The notes: generated by a model from the letters alone, not told the origin. DNA of 64,000 bases from Heterohyrax brucei (GCA_028571685.1 CM053154.1:6299501-6363500); one strand, 5' to 3'. Positions 32,990 through 45,088 are shown, counted from the stretch's first letter. Program-made: numbers and translations.

Positions 32990-33345
32990 TCATGCTGTCT
33001 CCCAGCTCGCCTTCAGTATGGCCCCTCTGTCATGCCCTTGCCCAGTCTGGCTGATGCTGATGTTTCCTCTCTTGGTTTATATATCACCGCCTCCAGGATG
33101 TCCTCCTTGCTGGTGCCTCTCCCATATCCACATTATGCGCCCCCTTTCTGTAGCCCATGGTATCTGACTTTCCCGCAAGAATCTTTGCTAACACAACTTT
33201 GTTATCACTAGGTTCTTTGGTTTCCTTTTTAAGTTGTGAGCCGTGGCAGGCAGGCAGGCGGGGCTTATTTTCATCTTCACCGGGGCGCCCCTGGCCCCAG
33301 GACTGTGTCTGGCAGGTAGCGGCAGCTTGGGAAAGATTTGCCTGT
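32990..33345 (+). mobile_element. Probable L2 LINE 3' end
   Basis: Weak L2-like order including TTTATATATCACCGCCTCCA, TTTCCTTTTTAAGTTGTGAG and GGACTGTGTCTGGCAGGTAG. Diverged. Confidence 0.4.
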
Positions 33346-33380
33346 GGAAAGAATGATGCTCCCTGTTTATTTGGTCCCAG

Positions 33381-33528
33381 AAACCCGGATGATGTAGTGG
33401 TGAGGTACTGTGGCCGCTAACCAAGGGTCGGCAGTTCAAATCTGCCAGGTGCTCCTTGGAAACTCGACATGGTCACTGTGAGTTGTGATCGACTTGATGG
33501 CAACAGGTTTGATTTTTGTTGGTTCTTC
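33381..33528 (+). mobile_element. AfroSINE, short form
   Basis: GCCGCTAACCAAGGGTCGGC, AGTTCAAATCTGCCAGG, GCTCCTTGGAAACTCGACAT and a tail GACTTGATGGCAACAGGTTT. Flanking 10-bp repeat TTGGTCC(C/T)AG at 33371-33380 and 33529-33538, one mismatch. Confidence 0.85.
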
Positions 33529-34149
33529 TTGGTCCTAGCAAAGCCGCCCATGCCCTTGTCAGAGTCTTTGAGTTTCTCTGGGCAGCTGTCAGCCTCCTTC
33601 CCCATCCTTTGACGCCACTTTGGGTCCCAGGGCCTGGGAGACTCCTGCTGGTGCCGCCCCAGCCCTGGTTCTACCCTGCGTTCACATTGACCAAGCAGGT
33701 ATCAACCTGCTGAACACAAAATGTGGGCCCCGAAAGTTTCCTGGATTCTCACGCCCCCGCGTCCTTGGTGAGATACAGCCTGAGGCACCAAACAGCTCCT
33801 CTCTGTGTCCTTGTTTTTCCCATTCTTGTCATCACTGGAGCTCGGTGCTCAGTGTCCTTGTAACCACTCGGCTCACTAGCTGATCTTGATCCTCTCAACA
33901 TGCTGCTCGTAAGAGACCGGGCTGTGCCTTCAGGGTCGGCCCTTCAGTGTGAAATCTTCCAGAAGCAGCTGGAATGTGGGTAGCTGTTATGGCAGAGACA
34001 AGGACACTTTTTTTCTCTCTTATTTTAACGAGAGAGCCCTTCCTGGGAGACCCTCTTGGCAAACAGCTGTCACGTTCCTGCCCAGAGAGCCTCCACCCTG
34101 AACCAGGTTCGCAGCAGGGCCTTCAACCAGTTCCTCCTGGTTTAAGACT

Positions 34150-34295
34150 CTGCTGAGAACTTGCATTACTAACAAGTTCCCAGGTGAAGCTAATACTGCT
34201 GGTTAGGAACTAACTCGGGGAACCACGAGTAGGAACGTGGCCCTTAACCTTTATTTGGAATCACTTGGCAATCTTGTTCAAGTGTAGATTCCAGT
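34150..34295 (-). mobile_element. MER5-type hAT fragments
   Basis: AACAAGTTCCCAGGTGAAGC, AATACTGCTGGTTAGGAAC and then CTTTATTTGGAATCACTTGG with AATCTTGTTCAAG look like two partial MER5 pieces next to each other. Confidence 0.5.
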
Positions 34296-34299
34296 TCAG

Positions 34300-35295
34300 T
34301 CTTTCTGGGGAGGAAAGGCAAATTCTCAGCAGGAGTTTGAACTGAAATGAACCAGTTTGAGTCTGCAGTTGGAACAGAGGGGTGTTGAGGATAGACGGCT
34401 TGATGGTCAGAAGACAATGAAAAAGTCTAGAGGTGGTTTTGCAGACCCGTTAGTAGCAAAAGCTGAAAGAAACTCACCTATCATGTTTGGATTTGGGTTA
34501 AAATGGAACTTAGTTGCAGATATAACAAATAAATAACTACAGGTCACATTTACTGACGTGTAATCCTGGTAGCTCTAAATTGTGGATTCTGTCCTGTCAC
34601 CCCAGCCTGAGCATCAGAGGTCAGAAAACAGACACACACAGATGGCCAGGAGCTTGGCACAGCTGGGGGATGCCAGAATTGGAGAGTGGCCAGGGGACCC
34701 TGGGCAGAGCTGGCCTTTCTATCCCCTGCCACCTGCAACTGTTGAAACCTGGCTCTTACAGATGCTGAAAGATCTGCCCATGTGGGTAAGGGGTTGTGTC
34801 CTTGTATTTTTGTTCAACTCTGTTCCATTCGGAGGTGTCTCCTAAAAGCCAAACAGTGGGGAGCCCAGTGTAACCAGCACGCTGTCTTTGCCTTCACAGG
34901 GCTGGTTCTGAGGAGAGCTGCCAAAACAGGCCCCCAACGTGACATGAAAGTGGTAAGCATCAGTCAAAGACCCTTTCTGTGTGGCCTGGAGCATGGGCAG
35001 GACAGGGAAGGGTCAGGGCGGAGGTGACTGTGGACCTGGGCTTCGTTTGACCAGTAGAAGATGAGCAGGTGGATGGGAGGGTCCAGCAAGCATAAACATG
35101 CCGTGGCCTGAAACCCAAGCTCTTCAGCCCAGAGTTAGAAGGCTCCGAAGTCACTGGACACTGAGTAGAGAGGGGAAGGGAGGAGGGCGACAGTACCACA
35201 AGGGCCACAGAGATGGAGGAATGGCTGGAGATGAGGTGGGACAGTTGGGCTAGGTTATAGAGTCTTTGACACATTCCTAGATTTGTTCATTATTC
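34300..35295. other. Unique sequence, no gene seen
   Basis: No named repeat or exon recognised. Confidence 0.4.
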
Positions 35296-35298
35296 TGT

Positions 35299-35910
35299 GT
35301 ATTAGTTTCCTATTGATGCTGTAACAAAAGACTACAAACTTAATGGCTGTGATTTGATTATCTTATAGTTCTAGATGTGAGAAGTCTCGTATGGGTCTCA
35401 CAGGGGTAAAATCAAGGCACAAGTGGCTGCAGGGGAAGACTTTTCCTCACTTTTCCAAGCTTCTAGAGACTGTCTGGAGCTGTGATGGAACAGTGGCTAG
35501 GAGCTACTACTGCTAACCAAAATATCAGTAGTTCTGATCTACTAGCCACTTGCTGGAAATCCTGTGAGGTTTTCCAGGTTTCTGCTCTGTCCTGGGGGGT
35601 CACTATGAGTTGAAATTGACTCCGCGCAATGGGTAAAGAGGCTGGCTGTATGTATCTTTGGCTCGTGGTCCCTTCCTTCATCTCAAAGTCAGCCAAGTAA
35701 GGCCAAGTCTCTCTCATACTACCACCTCTGGTTTCTTTCAGGCCACCCTCTTTCATTTTAGGGAGTCTTGTGATTTCATTGGATTTGCCTGGAAGATCCA
35801 GGATAATCTTCTGTTTCAACTCATTCCCCTTTGCCATATAACAGCAAATTCACAGGTTCCAGGGAGCAGAACGCAGACATCTTTGGTGTGCAGTTATTCT
35901 GCCAAACACT
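35299..35910 (-). mobile_element. Old MaLR LTR (MLT1/MST-like), split by a SINE
   Basis: Starts TGTATTAGTTTCCTATTGAT, GCTGTAACAAAAGACTACAA, TTATAGTTCTAGATGTGAGA and later CTTGGCTCGTGGTCCCTTCC, the usual reverse MLT1/MST text. Interrupted by an AfroSINE at 35477. Solo LTR fossil, mammal-wide age. Confidence 0.7.
35477..35636 (+). mobile_element. AfroSINE inside the MLT1-like LTR
   Basis: GCTACTACTGCTAACCAAAA, TGGAAATCCTGTGAGGTTTT and CACTATGAGTTGAAATTGAC. Flanking 12-bp repeat AGAG(A/G)CTG(T/G)CTG at 35465-35476 and 35637-35648. Confidence 0.8.
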
Positions 35911-35911
35911 T

Positions 35912-36846
35912 GCTGTGATCATTGACAGTTTTTAAGCAGTGGGGTAAATGAGTCAAATCGTGATTTAAGAAAGATGACCTTGACATGAAGTTTACAAAAA
36001 GGGTCACACATTTCCATCTTCTACTCCTCATGATGGACATGACATACTTCATTTTTTATGATGTCATTGTCATGTCACTGTGACATTTACAGAGAAGTGT
36101 AGAATGGTAACTTTGGACACTGTGATGTTTACTCAACTGTGTTTTACTTGTATTTTGTTTGTCTCTTGTCTCAATCTGAAGAGGATTTGATGTAACTTCC
36201 CAAACTGCAAGTAACACAAGATTTTAGCATAAATTGTGGAAGGAAACAGGAAAAGGAGAATTTTAAGTTGAGAAAAGAAATGACACTGGGCTTTGTTAGT
36301 TCACCATTGGTTAAGGTGGTTCCCTAACTTGGCTCCAGGCTTCGCAGTTCAGAAAACAAAGAGGGAAACAGGGCTAGTTACAAAAGCCACACCAGCTGTT
36401 GGATACAAGTAGGTGCACATTGTTTTGGAGACACCAGCCTTTCCTATGTCTGACACCTAAGAGGAATTCCTTCTGCGGGTCCCTACAAGGCAATAACATT
36501 GGATACTTCAGTCTTTGTCCTTGGGAGCAGTAATAGACTTTGTATGAAGGTCAGTTTCTCACAGCGTTCCTCAATGCGAGCAGCTCACCCAGTACCAAAG
36601 CACATCTCAGTAAGAGCTACTCTTGCACGAGGTGTGGTGGGGGTGTTTCTGGTGAGCTTGATGCTCCCCAACATGTCTCCTCCTTTTCCAGTTGGACTAC
36701 TGAGAACTTGACATAGTGAACCAGCGATAAATCTGTAAGTGTTTCTCCTTCCCCTGCCTGCCTCTGCTTTTCTCAGACCTTTGTTAGGGACTGTTTTGAT
36801 GTGATGCAGATCCCTTTGTTCTTTGTTTTGTTTTGTCCTGCCACCT
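35912..36846. other. Unique sequence, no gene seen
   Basis: No exon or named repeat recognised. 36040-36090 is rich in TGACAT/ATGTCA words and can form a weak hairpin. Confidence 0.4.
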
Positions 36847-37135
36847 GTGACAGGAGCGCTGTGAGCCTGTAAGGAGATGTCCAGCAGGCATTTCTGTAGT
36901 CTGACAGTCTCTTGTTAGTGTCCGTTAGGGAATAACTCCTGTGGCTATGCCATCTGCGGGCTGCAGAGACATTTCTAACCCTTGTAAAAATTCTGTATAA
37001 GCTCTAATGTAAAATTGCTTTTTGGGATCCCACAGAGACCGTTATAGTCAGTCCGTGATGGTATACACCTCCTAATAAATTTTCTCACTTTTTCTGACTG
37101 GCAGTATGTTTCACAGGCTTGACGGCTCTAGGGCA
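36847..37135 (+). mobile_element. Possible short LTR, unclassified
   Basis: Begins TGTGACAGGAGCGCTGTGAG. It carries TTCTGTATAAGCTC (TATA-like) and, 80-90 bp later, CCTCCTAATAAATTTTCTCA (polyadenylation-like), then ends near GGCTCTAGGGCA. The spacing is LTR-like, but I see no duplication, primer site or partner LTR. Confidence 0.3.
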
Positions 37136-37156
37136 CGGATGCTAAGCAGGCAACAC

Positions 37157-37740
37157 TTCCATTATCTACTGCTGCATTAAAAAAACCCTCCAGATTTAGT
37201 GGCTTAACAGAACAGACACCATTGAAAAGCTCTCAGGGTCCCCTGGCTTGATTGCTGAGCTGCACTGACAGAGCACCTCCCTCTGTGGTAGTCACCTGGC
37301 AGCTTGACTGGGGCTGGACACCCGCGGTGGCTCCCTCACATGGCTGGTTGCGATGCTGATTGTTGGCTGTGATGCCTCTATTCGTGTATCATGGACCCCA
37401 AAAACCTAAACTCAGTGCCCGTCAAGTTGATTCCAACTCATAGTAATGCTATAGGACAGAGTAGAACTGCTCCAGAGAGTTTCCAAGGAGCACCTGGCTG
37501 ATTTGAACTGCCTGGTAGGCAGGTTCCAAGAAGACCACTGTAAGAGTGAAGGGACAGCTGTAGCTTTCTTAAGGCCTAGCCACAGGTGTCACATAGTGCT
37601 GCTTCTGCTGTGTTCTGTTGGTCATGGGACAAGCTCTGCTTGACACTGGCTCCGTTCTCAAGGGAAGCCTACGCATTCCCTGCTTCCTGGGTAATCTGTT
37701 CCTGCTTGATGAGAGAAGTAGTACAGAATATCCGGCCAAC
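37157..37740 (-). mobile_element. Old LTR-like repeat, split by a SINE
   Basis: ATTATCTACTGCTGCATTAA, TTTAGTGGCTTAACAGAACA, CACATGGCTGGTTGCGATGC and, after the SINE, AAGGCCTAGCCACAGGTGTC follow a mammal-wide reverse LTR-type repeat, probably MaLR-related. Ends uncertain. Confidence 0.45.
37395..37520 (-). mobile_element. AfroSINE, truncated
   Basis: Reverse tail CAAGTTGATTCCAACTCATA, then CTATAGGACAGAGTAGAACT and TTTCCAAGGAGCACCTGGCT. The tRNA-like head is mostly missing. Confidence 0.75.
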
Positions 37741-39385
37741 TCTGCTTCATCACAGGGGACCAAAACAATGGTTAAGGATGTAGCTCCCTGGTAAGCCAGA
37801 CTGATCCGGGATAAAGCACAGAGGAATTTAAGAAATGGATCAGTTGCCTCAGCATCTCTTTCCAGCAACTCCCATATACACCAGATTCTGCAAATGGTTT
37901 TCTTGATAAAAGTTGGACAATGTAGAGGTCAAAGTTTGTTTTCTGGTCAGGATATGAGATACGATTTTTATGTTGCAGATAAATGGTAGAGCTGTGTGTT
38001 TTCAGAGCCAAGTCAAAGAAGCTCCAGAGAGTTTTTCCCCCTTTGTGTTTTTCTGCTCTTTGATAACCACATTTAGTTTGGTGGACCACAGAAATGTTAC
38101 TAATCTCACAAGATTGTGGTTGTGTGAGTCATAAACAGGCCCAGTGAGACCTGCGGTGGGTCTGGGCGGCATCCCCTTGGCTCCCTGGGAAAGGGGTTTC
38201 CCTAGTCTGTTTTTCCGCGCTTCTGAGCTGGAGTTGTGTGAGATCTGAAGGGGCGCCTGGAGTAGCCACCCTCGCTGTCTAAACATCACTGTGGTTGGAG
38301 ACTTGAGGTCTGTTTTCCTTGGGAGCCACCACTTTGAGTTCTGGCTGTTGACAGCAAGAAGGTAAATCCGAAACCAGTTACCCTGTCGTGGCCAGACACG
38401 GAACCTCCGTTTACTGTTTACTGGGTGCGGCAAGAAAAGGAAACAGTTCTGACGGTGTGGCATTTTAGCTTTTAGTTATGTCTGCAGCCTGGCAAAGATA
38501 CTGGTGAATGGATTCAAAACAGCATAATCTGAGACTTCAAGGCAAGAAGAAAGCCAATTCTGTATAGTAGAAAATGGAATAAACTCACGTCTCCCTGCCT
38601 CTTGTGGAGCCTGCAGACGGGCATTCCTACTGACACTTTTTGACCCATTTTGTCACTTTGTGATAGCTCTTGGAGAAGGACTTCATTAACAATTCCAACT
38701 CCTCAGTGCCTGACAGGAGGAGACTCCTTTTCCATCTGTGCCTTGAACTCTGAGGTTTCTCTATTTGTGTATGTGTTCTAGTTTCATTTTTCCCTGATTT
38801 GTAAAAGCATGACATACCACTTTTTGCACAATTTGGAAAATAGTATTAAAGTATGAAAAATAAGTCACCAGTAATATTATTTAAAATAAAATATTAAAGT
38901 AACATTACTGAGGTTCTTTTAAGTTTCCCCATGTCTTCAAAACAGACATGATTTCCTTTAGAAAAAAATAATTTAAAAAATTCAAATGTGAACCATCCTC
39001 AAACACAAGGATAGAAGGCACCTTCAAGGATATTTTGTAGCTGGCTAAACTGAGGCTCAGGGGTGGATAGCTGGGCCAGAGCTTTTGGCAAAAGGACTGC
39101 ATTTCATTAGTGCTGCCATTTCTGTGCTGTTTCTTCTATCACAGTTATACATCAGCAGTCATCTTACTAAAGAATAACTGCCTTACAGTTCGCATCAAGC
39201 ACTTGCCTAGGCACTGCCGCACGTCCTTGAGCAGCTCTGTTGTGCCCGATGCTGTCTTCACCCTAGCTAGCGGACCAAGGGTATCAGTCAGGGAATGCTG
39301 GTGTAACTCTCTTCATCTCTTCCCAGGTACATCCAGATCGTGAAGTGAGAAAACGTTATAGCCCAAGGATCCTCATTTCTTAAAC
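37741..39385. other. Unique sequence, no gene seen
   Basis: Minus-strand frames at 37772-38089 and 38002-38463 (105 and 153 codons) have no recognised domain. A MIR scrap may lie at 39025-39095 (GGCTAAACTGAGGCTCAGGG). 38820-38990 is A/T-rich. Confidence 0.4.
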
Positions 39386-39389
39386 TCAT

Positions 39390-39680
39390 TTTAAAATTAA
39401 CAAAGGACTTGCAAGATCGCAACACGTTGCTGAGTACCCTTCACTCCGCTTCCCTCACTGCTCCCGTCTTACGTCACGGCGCATCCGTCAGAACGAGGGA
39501 ATTACCGTCGCACAGTACTGTGAACTGAACTGCAGCGTTCACCAGGATTTTCCCTGTTCTTTTAACTCACATCCTTTTCTGGTTCCAGGCTGTTTCAGGT
39601 AGCCTTCCTGTGTCCTTGTTCTCTTCCAAATGGCAACAGTTTCTCTGCCTTTCCTTGTCTTTCGTAACCTTGACCCTTTC
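39390..39680 (-). mobile_element. Old L1M 3' UTR fragment
   Basis: GAGTACCCTTCACTCCGCTT, CGCACAGTACTGTGAACTGA, GTTCACCAGGATTTTCCCTG and CCTTTTCTGGTTCCAGGCTG follow L1M 3' UTR text, like 1925-2240. Confidence 0.5.
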
Positions 39681-40127
39681 GAAGAGTAAGGACGTGGAAT
39701 TCTGCAGCCTGTGCCTCGACATCAGCGTCTCTGATGTTTTCTCAGGGCTCGACTGAGCTTAGGGGCTTGGGGAGGAAGATCACCGAGGTGATGTATGCAC
39801 CCTTCTTGTTCCGTCCTATCAGGGGACACATGGTGGCAGCGTGGCTCACTCATTACTAGTGCCGTCAGCCTCCAGGCCTGGGGAAGATGGTGTCTGTCAT
39901 GTTCTTACTCTCTAAAATTAGTATTTTTTCCTTTTTATATTGTGTGTTACAAAGAATTCTGCTGTTTAGAATGGCATTGATTACGTGAAGCACAGAGACA
40001 CATAAGACTCACCTGGCTCTCCTCCTCTCTGCCTCCTCCGGTGAAGTCAGACCCTGAGGCACCCTAGGGTGCTTCCCTGCCTCTGCAGCCCTCCTGGGAG
40101 TGCCCCGGTCTCTCCTGGAGAGCAGTG
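39681..40127. other. Unique sequence, no gene seen
   Basis: No exon or named repeat recognised. Confidence 0.4.
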
Positions 40128-40320
40128 ACTCTTAAGTTTGTACTACCAGATCTTTGGCATCAGCATCTCCCGGAAGCTTGTTAGATATGCAGATTATTGG
40201 GTTCCACCCCAGACTCTCAGGAGCAGAAAGAATGGGGATGGGGTTGGCCACCTGAATTTTAGCAAGCCCTCCATGTGCATCTGATGGCTGCTCAGGTATG
40301 AGAAGCACTTCTTGTTTTAG
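40128..40320 (+). mobile_element. MER5A-like hAT element
   Basis: Nearly full length: TGACTCTTAAGTTTGTACTA, GCATCTCCCGGAAGCTTGTT, AGATATGCAGATTATTGGGT, CCACCCCAGACTCTC, then GCATCTGATGGCTGCTCAGG. Non-autonomous hAT family fossil. Confidence 0.7.
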
Positions 40321-41584
40321 GGGTTCCGTTGTGATTGGTCTCGAGGGCTGCTGAGTGCCAAGATTGTTTTCGAAGCATCCCAGGTGATGTGGAAGCGCAG
40401 CCGGGCCTGGGGAGTGCAGGAGCTGAGCAGCCCAAGCGTACTCAGTGCCTGGGCTCCAGCAGGCGGCCTCCTGCAGGCAGCTGCTCATCTGACTAATGGC
40501 ACTTTCTATTGTTTATGGCAGATTTTTCTTCATCTCTCTAATCTGTATTATAAAAGAGTAGAAATGTAATTTCCCAGTTAGCATTGTATTTTACATGAAA
40601 AATGGCTGGTTTGAATCAGACAAAAGGAAGACATCTTTCAAAGGGTAATGACCCCTGTTTAGTCACATGGCAGGTTTCCTTTTCACTGGCAAGCGGCAGA
40701 GCAATTCATTTCTCCTAAATTGGTTTTCTTCAGGGTGTCTTGAAAACATAGCCTTCAAAGGAATGCTTTGAAGGAAACAGCCCAGCCTTGGACAGCAGGC
40801 CCCCAACTCTCTGGGCATCTGATGGCTTGTTCTCAGTGTGATGAGGCACTGGCATGCTTTGCAACTCATTGCTAAGAAGATCTGCGGTTTGAGGTAGAAA
40901 ATCTGGAAAGCAGAGGCTTCCAGAAACCAGCAAGCTGCAGGGAAGGGCAGCACCACTTTGCGTGTGGCACTTTTAATGACTTACTTGGGGTCTTAGGCAG
41001 ATTGCTCATCTTCAGTGCCACTGACACTGGGACTTGACCATTCTCTTTGTGCGTGGCTGTCCTGGACGTTGTCGGGAGTGTGGCAGCATCCCTGGCCTCA
41101 GTCCCCTAGATGCCATTAGGATCTCTCCTCCCAGTTGTGACAACCACAAGTGTCTTCAGATCTTGCCATGTGTACCCTGGTAACCGGGTCACCACTGGTC
41201 TTATCCTAGAGGTTACAGCTGTGCCACCTTCTAAGCTGCCCCAGGGAGTGCTCGGGTCCTTACGTGTACGGATGAAACTGTGAATCTAGGCACTCTCTGC
41301 TCCTCCTCAGAGTGTCCCTGTTCTGCTGTCACACTCATGATGAGGCCTGGGGTGCGGTGAGGTGGGCAGTGGGCAGGCCGAGAGTGCCCAGCTGCTGAGG
41401 CCATCTGTTTACTGATGGTTTTGTAGCACTCAATTCACCAAAACTGGTGAAAGCCATGTGGTGATTTTCATGTTTGCTTACCACGTTTTTATGTATGTTC
41501 GCTGTCTGATTCCTGAGGAACAAGTTCTCCCTTCCTGTCAATATCTGCATTCTTTTTGAAGAGGGGTTCATTTTACTAGATTCG
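40321..41584. other. Unique sequence, no gene seen
   Basis: No exon or named repeat recognised. Confidence 0.4.
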
Positions 41585-41818
41585 AGAAGTTAATGGAGTT
41601 GGATTTTCAGTGCTCAGAATTATTCCAACAAGCCGTTGTGTTAGAAGGGAGAGGACAGGGTGCAGAGGAGGGGACAGGAGATTGTTAAGAGGATATGACA
41701 TGTATAGAACGGAAAGAAGGAGTGTGCTGGCACTGGGCAAGGAGAGCAGAAGGAGCCGTAGATGAATATAACTTGAATTGTATACTTTCACTCAATCACA
41801 ATATAAAACAAAATTTAT
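41585..41818 (+). mobile_element. LINE-1 3' end
   Basis: Purine-rich segment followed by TTGTATACTTTCACTCAATC and ACAATATAAAAC, the same tail type as 1460-1497 and 5620-5657. 5'-truncated. Confidence 0.5.
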
Positions 41819-41865
41819 TACAAAAAGCATTATCCTTCTTTGGTTCCCGTCTTTGCCTTCCCAGG

Positions 41866-42285
41866 TATCTTAGCTTCCTGAAGCTGCCATGACAGGGTAC
41901 AATGGATTGGGTGAATTGTAACAACAGACATTTGTTGTCTCTTGGTCTTGGAGGCTACAAGACTGAAATTGGGGTGCTAGCCATCTTGATTCCTTCTGAG
42001 ACTCCAGTGGAGGATCCACTCTGTTGGTCTGCAGCTTCTGGGATGGCCAGTGAGCTCTGTCATTCTTTGGCTTGTAGGTACAAGCTTGTGTCTTCATATG
42101 GCTGTCTTCCCTCTGTGTCCTTTCTCCGCTTTTCTAAGGATACCTTAGGACCCACCCTATGCAGTGTCATTTCTTATTAACTGATTACATTTTCAAAAAT
42201 CTTGACTCCAAACAAGTCCACATTCATAGATATAGGAGGTTAGCATGTGAACACATCTTTCTGGGTGACACAATCCAACTTAAAA
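41866..42285 (-). mobile_element. Old MaLR LTR (MLT1-like)
   Basis: Reverse LTR text: GTATCTTAGCTTCCTGAAGC, CAACAGACATTTGTTGTCTC, GGAGGCTACAAGACTGAAAT, CTGATTACATTTTCAAAAAT, CAAGTCCACATTCATAGATA. Solo LTR fossil. Confidence 0.65.
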
Positions 42286-42289
42286 TCCA

Positions 42290-43360
42290 GACTACTCTGT
42301 TTCTATTAGATCAGTGGCTCCACAAATGGTCTCCACCTGTATATTCAATATTGAGTTTATCTTCCAAAGGACAGCATATGATATTTCACTGATATTTATT
42401 GGAAGAGGGCCACACTTTCTCTTTTGATGTTTCACATCCAGAAGGGAAAAAACATTTTCCAGTGGGGGAGTGCCCACCCATTGTATGATACATGATGTCT
42501 CTAGTCCTTCATCTTTTATAGGAACGAGGAATATAAAACATCAGCTACTGTTAAGGCTTTGCTTTGAACACTTCTGGGTTTATCTTGGGGGATAAACAAG
42601 AGCTCTCACTGTTCATACCTGAAACCCTTGGACAGCCATGTGTCTGCAGGGTCATCTGTCTGCAAGGGGTAGGATTATGGCAGCAGTCTCCCCAGAGTTA
42701 ACTGCACAGGCTGATTGAGGTGACTAGCATCCCACCCTGGACTCTGTAGACAGCAGCCCCTCTAAATGCAGGAATAAAGTGGGAAAGGGAAGAGACGATC
42801 TTGGTTTGGTGGGTCCCACAAGATCTGTGTACATTCTCTGACTTCAAAAAGGTTAAGGACACTTGAATTAGGGTGTGACCAAGCTCCATCTACTCTTCAT
42901 AAATTTCTCTGAGAGAAGGAGGACTTGGTTTCCCATTTTATTTGAGTGTAGGTAAGTTCTTAAGGCAAAGGCAGGTAAATTAAATGTTGAAACCATTTTC
43001 TGTGGCACAAGGGGGGAAAACCAAAGTGAATAGGAGACTTTGCCTGCCTTTACTATCCAGAATCAGAATGGAAAATGATAGACTTATTTCAGATGCTAAT
43101 TCTGACCCACTGGCAGTGGCTGCCTGGGAGAATGATCGAAGGCTGTGAGGTTGCACTCAGGGTCAGCAGCACACCTACTGTAATTCATCAGCAAGGTCTC
43201 AGTGGACCCTCGAAGAGGAGTGGTGGCGTACAGCAGGCATGGCACAGGCAGAGGTGACCACAGGACAAAGCAAAACAGAACAAAGCATTCTCGGAAGAGA
43301 CATGCGAGCACCAGAGGCTCAATTAAGAGAGAGTATGCACTGAGTTGGGGGTTATATGGA
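42290..43360. other. Unique sequence, no gene seen
   Basis: No exon or named repeat recognised. Confidence 0.4.
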
Positions 43361-43375
43361 AGCCTTCATTTAAAG

Positions 43376-43534
43376 ATGCCACCTACTGCCATCAAGCTGA
43401 TTCTGATTCACAGTGATGCTATAGGGCAGAGTAGAACTGCCCCATAGAGTTTCCAAGAAGCACCTGGTAGATTTGAACTGCTGACCTTTTGGTGAGCAGA
43501 CATGGCACCTAGCCACTGTGTCACCAGGGTTTCC
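43376..43534 (-). mobile_element. AfroSINE, short form
   Basis: Reverse copy: CATCAAGCTGATTCTGATTC, GCTATAGGGCAGAGTAGAAC, AGATTTGAACTGCTGACC, GTGTCACCAGGGTTTCC. Flanking 10-bp repeat TCATTTAAAG at 43366-43375 and 43535-43544. Confidence 0.9.
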
Positions 43535-43651
43535 TCATTTAAAGGTAAGACCTTACATTTTATCTCTTGTTTTTGTAAAGGTAGTCTGTGATGGCATAGT
43601 AATGCATCAATGTTGGCAATAATTTGGAATTCCCAAACAATGTACAAACAG

Positions 43652-43818
43652 AAACCGTGGTGGTGTAGCGGTTAAATACTATAGCTGCTAACCAAACGGT
43701 CAGCAGTTCACATCCGCCTGATATGCCTTAGAAACTCTATGGGGCAGTTCTACTCTGTCCTACAGGGTTGCTATGAGTCAGAAATGACTCGATGATAATG
43801 AGTTTGGTTTGGGTTTTA
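43652..43818 (+). mobile_element. AfroSINE, short form
   Basis: AAACCGTGGTGGTGTAGCGG, GCTGCTAACCAAACGGTCAG, GGGGCAGTTCTACTCTGTCC, GCTATGAGTCAGAAATGACT. Flanking 9-bp repeat TACAAA(C/T)AG at 43643-43651 and 43819-43827. Inverted relative to 43376-43534. Confidence 0.9.
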
Positions 43819-44270
43819 TACAAATAGGCAATTCTCCTTCTATAAGATGGCCATGTTTGAGGAGGCTGAGTACACAAGCAAAAGACTAAAGAAAACACCT
43901 AGCTTATTGGAGAGATCTATACCCAATGTCAGTTGCAAGGATGGCCAAGGCCTCAGCTGGTTCACATCAGGGAGTCTGTATTGTATTGTGTTGTCCTGAC
44001 TGCCCTGTCAGTACACCTATGGGCCTCAGTGCTCACTCCAGACCATGGCCTGCTGTTGATTAGTTTTATTTCCTAGATCCTTGGTTCTGAGCCTTCTAAG
44101 CTTATCTGCTACTGTATACTTCTGGGCACACACCAAACCTTCCTAGATGGATAAGCATGTATTTACATACAACATGGCAGGAAAAGCTACCGATTTGGCT
44201 GAGGTAATTGTTTTGTAGCAATGTTCTCAAATCTGTGAAATGACTTAGAAACCCCCTTCTAGCATCTTGG

Positions 44271-44418
44271 AAACACTGGTGGCTTCGTGATTAAGTGGTA
44301 TGGCCGCTAACCAAAAGGTTGACAGATCAGATCTGCCAGGTGCTCCTTGGAAACTCTACAGGGCAGTTCTGCTCTGTCTACAGGGCAACAACAGTGGGTT
44401 TGTGTGTTTTTTGGTTGT
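44271..44418 (+). mobile_element. AfroSINE, short form
   Basis: AAACACTGGTGGCTTCGTGA, GGCCGCTAACCAAAAGGTTG, CTCCTTGGAAACTCTACAGG. Flanking 12-bp repeat CTA(G/A)CATC(T/C)TGG at 44259-44270 and 44419-44430. A short piece of the tail is missing. Confidence 0.85.
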
Positions 44419-44547
44419 CTAACATCCTGGCAGGTATTAAACATTCATCTTTGAAATGGTTATGAAGATTTGATATATAACAAGAAATTTTTTTTCTGAG
44501 TTATATCTTTTTGTTCCCCCTCAGGCTAGAAAAACAAGATTGATTAG

Positions 44548-45088
44548 TGTTGTGGACTGAATTATGTCCCCCGAGAATGTGTGTAGCAGTTTGGCTTGGC
44601 CATGATTCCAAATATTGTGCCCTTGATTTTGTGATTTTCCTATGCTGCAAATTCTACTCTCTGCCTGTGGTTAATAGATAGAATTATGTTAAAAAAGGTT
44701 TAGGGTGGGACTGCAACACCCTTACCAAAAGAATTCCCCTGGAGTGTGGCTTGCATTACTTTTTATCCTACAAGAGACAAAAGGAAAGGGAAACAAGCAG
44801 AGAGTTGGGGACCTCATACCATCAAGAAAGCAGCACTAAGAGCACAGCATGTCCTTTGGCCCTGAGGGACCTGAGGTTCCTGTGCTGAGATACTGTCATA
44901 CTGAAGAAAGACTGATGCAACACAAGGACCTTCCTTCAGAGCTGACAGAGAGAAAGTGCCTTCTCCTGGAGTCAGCACCCTAAATTCAGACTTAAGCCTA
45001 CAGAAAAAATAAACTTTTTTTTTTTTTTTTTGTTAAAGCCATTCACTGTTGATATTTCTGGTAGAGCAGGACCAGATGACTAAGATGA
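44548..45088 (+). mobile_element. Solo LTR, MaLR-like
   Basis: Starts TGTTGTGGACTGAATTATGT and ends CCAGATGACTAAGATGA. AATAAACT precedes an expanded T-run at 45014-45031. Same family as 11167-11711. Confidence 0.75.

Noticed and set aside
38002-38463. 153-codon minus-strand frame
   Set aside because: No domain, no start context or splice context of note, and the composition fits chance in moderately GC-rich DNA.
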